The notes beneath the pieces are model-generated. The model saw only the letters and a list, made by a program, of their open reading frames with translations, ran no database searches and had not been told where the DNA came from. A stretch of DNA of 64,000 bases, taken from the NCBI GenBank assembly GCA_016342355.1, contig JAEINP010000011.1, positions 1 to 64,000 of the forward strand, given 5' to 3'. The stretch is from Desulfatibacillum sp. (GTDB lineage: Bacteria; Desulfobacterota; Desulfobacteria; Desulfobacterales; Desulfatibacillaceae). The position numbers and the translations under genes were made by a program. This document shows positions 50,870 to 58,595 of this stretch, one piece after another. The stretch's first letter is position 1, and each line of letters opens with the position of its first letter.

Positions 50870-51763
50870 ATGACAACCATGTCCGTGCAAGACTGCGCTG
50901 GTTCCGCACCGCCTTGGGAAAACCAGCAAGTAAAAAATGCAGGCGCCCTAAGGGAACTGCTCCAGGAGGCCTCCCGCGATAGCCTTTATCCAAAGACCAT
51001 TCAATGCATCCTCGATATCCAGGAAGAACCCTGGGAAAACGGCTTGCCCGCCGAAGCGCTTTCCAAAGCGCTGTCCGGGCTTTTTCAGTCGGCGGTCCGC
51101 CATGTGCCGCCCGGCGGGCATGTCCAGGTTACCGTGGCCAATGTCACTCTTTCAGGCCAGGACTCCCTTCTGTCCAATGTGGAGCCCGGAGCCTATGTGA
51201 AGATCTGCATTACCAACAGCGGGCCAGAAATGGAAAGCCCCCCGGCAAACGGGGCAAATATCATCAATCTCCCGGGCTTGGTCCATATACCCGGTCCCGA
51301 CGGCAGCATCACGTTTTTTCTGCCAGTCCTGGAAATTAAAACCCCGTCCCCAAAACAGGAAACTCCCGCCAAACAGCGGATCCTCATAATGGATGACGAC
51401 GAAGCCGTGTGCGAAATCGCCTCCCAAATGCTTAAATTCATTGGCTTCGAGGCGGCAGTCTCCATGGATGGGGATGAAGCCATTTCCATGTACCAGGAAG
51501 CCCGGAACCAGGGACAACCCTTTGCCGCAGTCATCCTGGACCTCACCGTCCCCGATGGCCCGGGGGCCGAAGAAACCGTCAAGCGCCTGACGGCCCTGGA
51601 CCCCAACGTGGTGGCCCTGATTTCATCGGGCTATTTTGACGACCCTGCAGTGAGCCAATTCCAGGAACACGGTTTTTCCGGAGCCATTGCCAAGCCCTTC
51701 CGCATCAAGGCCCTGGCCAGTGCGCTCAAGGCCGCCCTGACGGGAAACCCGGAATGCCCCTGA
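50870..51763 (+). CDS. Receiver-domain protein with degenerate kinase ATPase remnant
   Basis: A 297-aa protein. Residues about 60-140 resemble part of a histidine-kinase ATPase domain: ALSGLFQSAVRHVPPGGHVQVTVANVTLSGQD ... VEPGAYVKICITNSGPEME. The usual Asn of the N box is replaced (FQSAVRH) and the G1/G2 boxes are missing, so it cannot be an active kinase. Residues about 168-290 are a full receiver domain: RILIMDDDEAVCEI, VILDLTVPDGPG with the phospho-acceptor Asp, ALISSGYFDDPAV and AIAKPF with the conserved Lys. There is no output domain. It looks like the tail of a hybrid kinase that has become a stand-alone gene. Confidence 0.82.
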   Translation: MTTMSVQDCAGSAPPWENQQVKNAGALRELLQEASRDSLYPKTIQCILDIQEEPWENGLPAEALSKALSGLFQSAVRHVPPGGHVQVTVANVTLSGQDSLLSNVEPGAYVKICITNSGPEMESPPANGANIINLPGLVHIPGPDGSITFFLPVLEIKTPSPKQETPAKQRILIMDDDEAVCEIASQMLKFIGFEAAVSMDGDEAISMYQEARNQGQPFAAVILDLTVPDGPGAEETVKRLTALDPNVVALISSGYFDDPAVSQFQEHGFSGAIAKPFRIKALASALKAALTGNPECP

Positions 51764-51805
51764 TGCCCTTTTTCGCGTTTTGAATTATTTTTTGATTCTT
51801 TTTGC

Positions 51806-51843
51806 TTGACTAAAATTTTTTAACTGGTACACTGGTCAGACCA
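51806..51843 (+). promoter_or_regulatory. Promoter and FadR-type operator of the GntR-family gene
   Basis: TTGACT (51806-51811), 16 bases, TACACT (51828-51833). TGGTCAGACCA at 51833-51843 is a perfect palindrome that matches the TGGTC-N-GACCA core of FadR-subfamily sites and covers the start point. Autoregulation is the simplest reading. Confidence 0.7.
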
Positions 51844-51861
51844 TCAGATGAGAGGATGATT

Positions 51862-52575
51862 ATGCTAAAACCCGTGGAAAAACAAAGCCTGTCCAACCAG
51901 GTCTTCACCCAAATCAGAGACTTTATCCTGAACGAACAATACCATCCAGGCGACAAACTGCCCTCGGAACGGGAACTTTGCGACCTCATGCAGATCAACC
52001 GCAGCTCTGTGCGGGAAGCCCTCAAACGCCTGGAACAAGCCCGGCTTATTGAAATCCGCCACGGTGAGGGGTCCGTGGTCCTGGATTTCCGGTATCACGG
52101 GGGCTTTGATCTCATACGCCATATGGTGGAGCCGGGAAAACCCCTGAACTACATCACCGTACGAAGCCTGTGCGAGGTCCGGTCCGTGGTGTGCCGGGAA
52201 ATCGCCCGTCTGGCGGCCCTGCGCATTCAAAAGGCCGAACTGGATGAACTGGCCGGACTGGTGAGCCAAATCCAAACCTGCACCCGGGAGGAAGGCAGCC
52301 CGCTCCAGGACCTGGATTTCGAGTTCCATTACACCCTGGCCAAGGCCAGCGAAAACGTAGCCTTTATGCTTATGCTTAACTCCATCCGGGAGGTTTACCT
52401 GCCCATCACACAGGCCTTTGCAGCCATGTTCGAGCACGTGATTGCCGACCCCGGAGTGTATCAGGATATATATCAGGCGGTGGAGGGGGGGGATTCCGAG
52501 CAGGCAGCGGTCCTTACAAGCCGATTGATAGAGGACGGAAACCGGATTTTTTTGAAATTGTATAAGGAAGCCTGA
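51862..52575 (+). CDS. GntR-family regulator, FadR subfamily
   Basis: About 237 aa. The winged helix is typical: LSNQVFTQIRDFILNEQYHPGDKLPSERELCDLMQINRSSVREALKRLEQARLIEIRHGEGSVV. The all-helical FCD ligand domain follows, with VRSLCEVRSVVCREIARLAALR, DLDFEFHYTLAKASENVAFMLMLNSI and a late EGGDSEQAAVLTSRLIEDGN. ATG 51862 has AGAGG six bases upstream; the ATG at 51856 is too close to it. It is followed 35 bases later by an SDR gene, so it probably senses an acyl or carboxylic effector of that pathway. Confidence 0.9.
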   Translation: MLKPVEKQSLSNQVFTQIRDFILNEQYHPGDKLPSERELCDLMQINRSSVREALKRLEQARLIEIRHGEGSVVLDFRYHGGFDLIRHMVEPGKPLNYITVRSLCEVRSVVCREIARLAALRIQKAELDELAGLVSQIQTCTREEGSPLQDLDFEFHYTLAKASENVAFMLMLNSIREVYLPITQAFAAMFEHVIADPGVYQDIYQAVEGGDSEQAAVLTSRLIEDGNRIFLKLYKEA

Positions 52576-52610
52576 TCCAACCAGGCTCCCGGTGCGGAAA
52601 GGACGCAATC

Positions 52611-53444
52611 ATGCCGAATTTGCAAGGAAAAAGAGTTTTGATCACCGGCGCCGCCAACGGAATAGGCCGCTCCATGGCAGGGTATTTCGCCAAAGCGGGC
52701 TGTACGCTCATTCTCACGGACCTGGACAGCCAGGCCCTGGAAGCCGCGGCGGAAGAACTCCGCCAGGACGGTGTCCGCATTTACACCCATCAGGTGGACG
52801 TTTCCAAGTCAGACGAAGTGGACAGAATGGCCGCCAAGGTCATCGCCAATCCCGGCATTGACATCCTGATAAATAACGCGGGCATAGGCCATAACGGGGA
52901 GATTATCGAAACCCCACTGACCAAGTGGAAAGCCCTCATGGATGTGAATTTTTGGGGACCCCTGTACCATGTCTACGCGTTCATGCCCCAGATGATCAAG
53001 CAGGGCAACGGGCATATTGTGAACGTGTCGTCGGGGCAGGCGTTTTTCCGCCTTCCCACCTGGGGACCCTACGCCACCATCAAACTGGCCTTGGGGGGAT
53101 TTTCCGAGCTCCTGCGGGTGGAAGCGAAAAAATTCGGCATCAAGGTCACCACGGTCTATCCTTTTATGGTGAACACGGGCTTTTACAAGGAAATCGATGG
53201 AGAGACTTTTGGAACCAAATTGTCCATGAAGCTCCTGCCTTTTTATTCCATGAGTCCTGACAAGGTGGCCAAAATCATCTTCAAGGCCGTGAAAAAGGAA
53301 AAATCCGTGGAAATGGTAAGTATGGTGAATGATCTTGGCTATATAACTCGGCTGTTGCCGCCGGTTTCCAATCTGGTGAGCAGGGCGTCCCTGCTTTTTC
53401 TGGGTAAGGACGCCGCCACACTCCGCCAGGAACAGGGCATATAA
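52611..53444 (+). CDS. Short-chain dehydrogenase/reductase
   Basis: A 277-aa classical SDR. The NAD(P)-binding motif is GAANGIGRS near the start, then LINNAGIGH, the serine segment VNVSSGQAFF and YATIK with Tyr154 and Lys158. DLDSQ after strand 2 favours NAD over NADP. The C-terminal LPPVSNLVSRASLLFLGKDA is longer than in FabG, which hints at membrane association. It lies between a FadR-type regulator and the 167-aa gene, probably one operon. The substrate is unknown, perhaps a fatty or sterol-like alcohol. Confidence 0.9.
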   Translation: MPNLQGKRVLITGAANGIGRSMAGYFAKAGCTLILTDLDSQALEAAAEELRQDGVRIYTHQVDVSKSDEVDRMAAKVIANPGIDILINNAGIGHNGEIIETPLTKWKALMDVNFWGPLYHVYAFMPQMIKQGNGHIVNVSSGQAFFRLPTWGPYATIKLALGGFSELLRVEAKKFGIKVTTVYPFMVNTGFYKEIDGETFGTKLSMKLLPFYSMSPDKVAKIIFKAVKKEKSVEMVSMVNDLGYITRLLPPVSNLVSRASLLFLGKDAATLRQEQGI

Positions 53445-53490
53445 GGCCGAAATTTTTTTTCTGCAACCAATATCGATAGCGAGGTGTGGA

Positions 53491-53994
53491 ATGGGACGTA
53501 TAAACGATTTGATCACCATGGCGAAGGAACGCCGCGTGGGATTTGTGATGGACGAAATCATGAGCGGAGACCACGCTTTTGAACCGGGAATGGGGCCGGA
53601 AGGCCGCCGCCCCTTTGAGTTCCGAGTCACCTGGGGACCTAAAAATCTGATTAAATGGATCAATCCCCTGGGGAAGGGATTCATGACACAGCCTTTGGAC
53701 GGGACGGTGACCGTGGGGGGAATGTGCACCAGGGTTCCCTGTGCGGGAACCCTGGAACTGGCCTATTTTACCGAGGGCAAAATACGGTACACCTTTGAGT
53801 TCGTGTATGGGGGAAAAACCTACCATTTTGTGGGCGAAAAAGTCCACATCCGGCCTTGGAACCTGCCTGTCAGCCACACCACCTGTTTCGGAACCCTTAC
53901 GGAAAAGGACTCGGGCAAGCTGGTTTCCAGGTCCCTGACCCATTTCCGGTTCCGGACCACCCCCGCCTTTATAGCCAGCCTCCGCCTTGCCTGA
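53491..53994 (+). CDS. Conserved-looking protein of unknown function (167 aa)
   Basis: A cytosolic beta-rich protein: FEPGMGPEGRRPFEFRVTWGPKNLIKWINPLGKGFMTQPLDGTVTVGGMC, YTFEFVYGGKTYHFVGEKVHIRPWNLPVSHTTCFGTL and a C-terminal SRSLTHFRFRTTPAFIASLRLA. The last segment recalls domains attached to some GMC-type oxidoreductases, but I am not sure. A GAGGTG site lies before the ATG. It follows the SDR gene by 46 bases and precedes a strong terminator, so it ends the regulator-SDR operon. Confidence 0.75.
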   Translation: MGRINDLITMAKERRVGFVMDEIMSGDHAFEPGMGPEGRRPFEFRVTWGPKNLIKWINPLGKGFMTQPLDGTVTVGGMCTRVPCAGTLELAYFTEGKIRYTFEFVYGGKTYHFVGEKVHIRPWNLPVSHTTCFGTLTEKDSGKLVSRSLTHFRFRTTPAFIASLRLA

Positions 53995-54055
53995 GGCCCT
54001 GCCGCAGCATCTGAAACACCGCCAGTCCAATTCCGCCCATGGACGAATCAATATC

Positions 54056-54096
54056 AGCCCGGCTGAAAACGCCTTTTTTCAGCCGGGCTTTTTTTT
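54056..54096 (+). terminator. Rho-independent terminator of the GntR-SDR operon
   Basis: AGCCCGGCTGAAAA (54056-54069) pairs with TTTTCAGCCGGGCT (54076-54089), then T residues: a 14-bp stem. Confidence 0.95.
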
Positions 54097-54209
54097 AACA
54101 AACATGAAAAAAAGACGCCCCCGGCGGGACGTTTTCTAAAAATACAAACGGCGCGGCAAGCCGCGCAGCTACATAGGGTTGAAAAGAGTGTCCGACTTCT
54201 TGTTACTAC

Positions 54210-54492
54210 GCCGCAGGGCTTGCCCCTACGCGGCGTCCTTCCTGCGACCCCGCCCGCGTTTTTTGTTTTGTCATTCCCGAATGTTTCTCTCGGGAATCCA
54301 GGGGCCTGGTTTTTTTGCCGTAGGGGCGCGGCTTGCGGCGCACTTGGGGTTGGGTCCCCCAACCCCCTGGCAGGGAAACCCTGCCCGCGGCGTCCTTCCC
54401 GCGACCCCGCCCGCGTTTTTTTGTTTTGTCATTCCCGAATGTTTCCGTCGGGAATCCAGGGTTCTTGTTTTTGTAGCCGCAGGGCTTGCCCT
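54210..54492. repeat. Duplicated intergenic repeat with internal hairpin
   Basis: Copy 1 (54230-54302) and copy 2 (54387-54460) share a GGCGTCCTTCC-CGACCCCGCCCGCG start, a T-rich TTTTGTTTTGTCATTCCCGAATGTTT middle and a TCGGGAATCCAGG end, with a few substitutions and one inserted T. Each contains the inverted repeat ATTCCCGA/TCGGGAAT. The pair is flanked by GCCGCAGGGCTTGCCC at 54210 and again at 54476. This has the look of a REP-type dispersed element; whether it recurs elsewhere in the genome cannot be seen here. Confidence 0.8.
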
Positions 54493-55305
54493 GCCTGTTG
54501 TTTATAGGAAGCAGGCCCCCGTCCTGCACTTTCTTTGGTGGGTGCTCCCGGGGACTTTTTGCCAGGGCGAAGCGTATTAAGGGCGACCCCAAATGATTTT
54601 TGAATCAGGGAATGGAAGGCGGCCCAAAGAGGAGGATTGAATCCTGGCTTCGGTGATGAGAGTCGGTTCGCTGCAGGGCATTGGGATTTGGTAACGCTTC
54701 GGTCGACCTACTGTCCGGACCCCGGCAACAAGTTGCCCGGAGGAATCTCGGAATCGGGGGAATCTCGGGAACGTCCTATAGTACCTCCTGTCAATAGGAA
54801 AAATGAATTTTTAAAAATCGTATGATTTCAGACCGATACAGTTTTGGTCGGTTATGGGGCGCACCGATCCTGCGGCTGGATTCTGCGTTCAGTCCGGGAG
54901 CCTGGCTGGCTTTGGTATAGGTGTTGACCACGTTGAACATGGAGGAGGGAAGTTCCATTTCCTGGGGATAATCCGGCTAAAACCATCGCCCCCGAGGGGA
55001 AGACAAACCGTTATGCCTACGACCTGGAAGTGTTAACGGTCGTGTAGAATGGATTCATCCAGGGACTGAAAACAGTGTTCCGGATAGTCCGGGCGATACT
55101 TGCAAATGCGAAAAAGCGATTCCTGGAAGGGATTCCTGGAAGGGATTCCTGGAAGGGATTCGTGCAGATTAAACCCTCCGCTTCACCCCGAGTCACTGCC
55201 GTCCTCAGGGTGAAGCGATCAATTTCCTTCCTGTACGATTCCAAGGATGAGGGTTATTGGACTTCTCCACGTACTGCATCTCCAAGAGGCATTTCAATGT
55301 CCCGT
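54493..55305. other. Gene-free region
   Basis: No frame here has both a ribosome binding site and protein-like composition. Apart from the tandem repeat at 55118 I see no ordered structure. It may be decayed sequence between the terminator at 54056 and the molybdoenzyme operon end. Confidence 0.5.
55118..55160. repeat. 13-bp tandem repeat, 3.3 copies
   Basis: The unit GATTCCTGGAAGG is repeated three times without change, then GATT begins a fourth copy. Each unit contains TTCCTGGAA, nearly a palindrome. Confidence 0.85.
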
Positions 55306-55866
55306 CTATTGGGGATTTTTCATTTTCAAAATCACAGCCGGTTTGGTCCGGTTTGAATACTTGAAAAGTCGGGCTTCCGTACCGCCCCCGTATTTGGCTT
55401 TCAGTTCATCCAAAGGCCCCACATCAAGGGCGCGGGTGTAGCAACTTTCCACACAGGACGGAACCTTTCCTTCGGCCAGCCGGTCGTGGCATAGATTGCA
55501 CTTGCCCATTTTCGCCTGGGGTTCGGGGCCGAATTGAGGCGCGTCGTACGGGCAGGCCTTCAAGCATTTGGCGCCGCATTCCTCCTTGCCCAGGCAAGCC
55601 TCCCGGTCCACGAAGACCAACCCGTCCTCCGGGCGTTTTGTAATGGCGTTGGCCGGGCAGGCGTCGGCGCAGACCGGTGATTCGCAGTGAAAGCAAGGGT
55701 GCACCATGTAAGCCACGAACACGTCCGGGGTTTCGCCCTGTTCCAGATATCCCAGGCGCATCCAGTTTTCCGGCCCTGCGGGCACATCGTTCCAGTCCTT
55801 GCATGCCACGCGGCAGGCGTTGCATCCGGTACAGCGGGTTTGATCAAAATAAAATCCCATCTGCAT
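55306..55866 (-). CDS. 4Fe-4S electron-transfer subunit of the molybdopterin oxidoreductase (DmsB-like)
   Basis: A 186-aa ferredoxin subunit with four cysteine clusters: CTGCNACRVACKDW, CFHCESPVCADACPANAI, CLGKEECGAKCLKACPYDAP and CNLCHDRLAEGKVPSCVESCYTRAL. This is the DmsB/NrfC pattern of four clusters. It takes electrons from or gives them to the molybdenum subunit encoded 13 bases upstream. GGAG precedes the ATG. No membrane anchor gene follows. Confidence 0.9.
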   Translation of the reverse strand: MQMGFYFDQTRCTGCNACRVACKDWNDVPAGPENWMRLGYLEQGETPDVFVAYMVHPCFHCESPVCADACPANAITKRPEDGLVFVDREACLGKEECGAKCLKACPYDAPQFGPEPQAKMGKCNLCHDRLAEGKVPSCVESCYTRALDVGPLDELKAKYGGGTEARLFKYSNRTKPAVILKMKNPQ

Positions 55867-55879
55867 ATCTTTATCTCCT

Positions 55880-58093
55880 TCAGGCCCTGGCGACCTGGAC
55901 CAGTGAAGTGTTCATGACAGCGGCGCCGCCTCCGGAATAAGCATCCTTGGTGAGGGTGTTGGCGCAGGCGCCCCGATCCACCCCGGACTTGTCGGGCTGG
56001 TACCAGGCGCCTTCAAAAAGGCTGACCACGCCGGGCTTGATGCGCCGGGTGACAAAGGCTGTAATGGAAACTCGGCCCCGGCCGTTGAAAACCTCTATCT
56101 TGTCCCCGTCAACCACCCCGCGGGCCTCCGCATCCTCCGGGTGTATCCAGAGCCGGTGAGGTTCCACTTCCGCCAGCCACTCCACCTTGTACAGTTCCGA
56201 GTGGACCCGGTTTCTGGGATGGGGGGTCAGCAATTGGAGCGGATATTTTTCGAACAGAGGATCGTTCCTGTCTTCAAAGGTCGGCATGTATTTGGGTATG
56301 GGCGGACATTGAGGTTTGTTCATATCAGCCACTCTTTGCGAGTAAATTTCGATCTTACCGGAAGGCGTCTCAAAGGGGTTGTTCTCCGGGTCTTCAATCT
56401 GCTTGCGAAAGGCGATGTAGGGCTTGTCCATCTTCACGCGGTGGATGCCGTCGTTCTTGAATTTGTCAAAGTCGGTGACGTATTTGCTGGTGACCGGGTT
56501 CTGGGCGACCATGAGCTTTAATATTTCTTCTTCCGCACCCAGCCGGAAATTCTCAATGTCCAGGCGCTCAGCCAGCATGTCGCAGATTTCCAGGTCTGAC
56601 TTGCATTCGCCCAGGGGCTCGATAGCCCGGTTGACATAGGTGTAATAAGGCCCGGACGGCCAGGCATAGGTCAGGTCGCTTCTTTCGGCGGCGGTGGTTA
56701 CGGGCAGGAGCAGGTCGGCATACCGGGCCTGGGCGGTCAAAAAAAGCTCGTTGACCGCAAAGAAAGGCAATTTTTTCAAAGCCAAATCGCCCTTGTTTGA
56801 ATTGCCGATCTGGTTGAGATAATTGTTGCACACAGACCAGGCCATTTGAATATCCGCCGGATATCCGCCTTGTTTTCCCTCCAGCATGGCCTCCCAGAGT
56901 TTGTTGATATGGATGCGTTTGATAACCCGGTCCCGTATGTCCAGGGTGCCCTTGATCTTGGGACCTGTCATTTCCACCGGATTTTTACCGGGCGGAATGG
57001 CGGACATGCGGAACATATGCCCGATGGGAATACCCATAAGCCCGCCGCAGGCTGAGCCGCCTTCTTTGCCCACGTTGCCGGTCATGGCCGAAAGGGTGGC
57101 GGCGAAGCGGTTGTATTGTTCGCCCATGGCGCTTCGGGCCGGACCCTGGCAATCCATTAAGGCAGCAGGTTTGGCTGTTGCATATACCCGGGCGACCTCG
57201 GTTATAGTATGGGCCGGAACCCCGCAGATGGCCTCCGCCCACTCAGGGGTCTTGGCCTGACCATCTTCTTTACCCAGGATGTAGTCCTTGAACAGATCAA
57301 AACCCACGGTGTATTTGTCCAGAAAATCCTGATCATGAAGATTTTCAGTGATCATGACATAGGCCATGGCCGCCATCATGGCCGTGTCCGTTCCCGGATA
57401 AATGGGAATCCACTGGTCCGCGACCGTGGCGGCGGTGTCTGTGTAACGGGGTTCGATGGAAATCACCCTGGCCCCGTTCTCCTTGGCCTTGATCAGGTGA
57501 TGCATGGTGTTGGTCCCGGATATCATGCGGGCCGGGTCCCAGCCCCAGAGAATGATCACCTTGGAATTCAGCATATCTTCCCGGCCATGGCCCACCATGA
57601 CACTGCCGTACTGAACCAGGGAGGCCCACACCGCGCCCTCCGACGATAAGTTGCCGTAATGGGTGGTGTATCCGCCAAACTGGTTGAGCAGCCGTGAGGC
57701 GGCTAAGGACCCGTTGTGGAGGCTGGCGAGATAGGCGCCGCCCGTCATGAGCAGGATGGAGGCCGGGCCGTATTTGTCCTTGGTCTCTTTCAGTTTGGCG
57801 GCCAAAATGCCCAGGGCCTCGTCCCAGGAAATACGCTGGAATTTGCCTTCGCCCTTCTCGCCGATCCGCTTTTGCGGGTACATGAGTCGCTCGGGATGGT
57901 GGACGTATTTTCTATAGGCGCGACACCTCAGACAGGTGCGGAGCTGTTTGTTGGAGTCGGGGTGATCGTCGCCTTCCACGCGAATGATGGTGTTGCCTTT
58001 CACATGGAGGCGCAAAGGACAGCGCCCGCCGCAATCAAAGGCGGACGTGGCCCGGACTATGCGGACTTCATTGGATTCTTGTGGATTTGACAA
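55880..58093 (-). CDS. Molybdopterin oxidoreductase catalytic subunit (DMSO reductase family)
   Basis: A 737-aa bis-MGD enzyme. The N-terminal iron-sulfur region reads SAFDCGGRCPLRLHVKG and LRTCLRCRAYRKYV; a serine stands where most relatives have the first cysteine of the cluster. GKFQRISWDEALGILAAKL, HYGNLSSEG (candidate Mo-ligand serine), ILWGWDPARMISGTN, IPIYPGTDTAMMAAMAYVMI and LLTPHPRNRVHSELYKVEWL follow the DmsA layout. There is no twin-arginine signal, so it is probably cytoplasmic or carried by a partner. The start is TTG 58093 with AAGGAGG upstream. The substrate is unknown. Confidence 0.92.
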   Translation of the reverse strand: MSNPQESNEVRIVRATSAFDCGGRCPLRLHVKGNTIIRVEGDDHPDSNKQLRTCLRCRAYRKYVHHPERLMYPQKRIGEKGEGKFQRISWDEALGILAAKLKETKDKYGPASILLMTGGAYLASLHNGSLAASRLLNQFGGYTTHYGNLSSEGAVWASLVQYGSVMVGHGREDMLNSKVIILWGWDPARMISGTNTMHHLIKAKENGARVISIEPRYTDTAATVADQWIPIYPGTDTAMMAAMAYVMITENLHDQDFLDKYTVGFDLFKDYILGKEDGQAKTPEWAEAICGVPAHTITEVARVYATAKPAALMDCQGPARSAMGEQYNRFAATLSAMTGNVGKEGGSACGGLMGIPIGHMFRMSAIPPGKNPVEMTGPKIKGTLDIRDRVIKRIHINKLWEAMLEGKQGGYPADIQMAWSVCNNYLNQIGNSNKGDLALKKLPFFAVNELFLTAQARYADLLLPVTTAAERSDLTYAWPSGPYYTYVNRAIEPLGECKSDLEICDMLAERLDIENFRLGAEEEILKLMVAQNPVTSKYVTDFDKFKNDGIHRVKMDKPYIAFRKQIEDPENNPFETPSGKIEIYSQRVADMNKPQCPPIPKYMPTFEDRNDPLFEKYPLQLLTPHPRNRVHSELYKVEWLAEVEPHRLWIHPEDAEARGVVDGDKIEVFNGRGRVSITAFVTRRIKPGVVSLFEGAWYQPDKSGVDRGACANTLTKDAYSGGGAAVMNTSLVQVARA

Positions 58094-58518
58094 AGCGGCC
58101 TCCTTAAAGGTTGTGCATGATTGCTTTCCCTCTGAATCGGATCATGGAAGATTTCACTGAGTCATTAAATCATGGGTTATGCGGCATGGCAATTTTGGAG
58201 CAATCAAAGGGGGCGGGAAAGACTAACACAGGGTCAAATCACTTAGTAATTACAATTTTTACGGATATGAAATGATTTATTATAACCATTGAGGCCCGTC
58301 CGTGTCGTTCTGTCTTTTTGGCTAGCACGGTCGTGTAAAATCGGGCCAAGGGCAAACCCCTCACGGGGCATGGGTCCAATCTTTATTTGCTGTTTGAGGA
58401 TATTTGGCTATTGGAAAAATGAAATCAGCCCATTGAGATATAAAGCCGTGACAACTCTCTACCAAAGCCCAATAAAGGCGGCCGGAAACGGCCTTTCGAA
58501 GCAGAAAAGGGGCGAATA
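58094..58518. other. Gene-free spacer between molybdoenzyme and dehydrogenase genes
   Basis: It should contain the promoter of the molybdoenzyme operon, but no clear -35/-10 or -24/-12 pair stands out. A 76-codon plus frame at 58289 has no ribosome binding site and no protein-like features. Confidence 0.4.
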
Positions 58519-58563
58519 AGGCGGGAGAAACCTCCATTAGATTTCCATGGAGATTTCTCCGCC
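58519..58563 (-). terminator. Hairpin after the aldehyde/alcohol dehydrogenase gene
   Basis: GGCGGGAGAAACCTCCAT and ATGGAGATTTCTCCGCC arms form a long, slightly imperfect stem around nine bases. The T run on the minus side is poor (TTATT), so it may act as a weak terminator or a 3' stabilising structure. Confidence 0.5.
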
Positions 58564-58595
58564 TGGTTTTTCAAAAAATTCAATTCAGTTCAGAT

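Noticed and set aside
54056-55305. CRISPR array or IS remnant in the repeat-rich region
   Set aside because: The repeats are two imperfect copies plus one 13-bp tandem, with no regular spacers, terminal inverted repeats or transposase frame.
54637-55356. Three plus-strand frames (62, 60 and 93 codons) in the gene-free region
   Set aside because: No ribosome binding sites, no protein-like composition, and one crosses the tandem repeat and the end of the ferredoxin gene.
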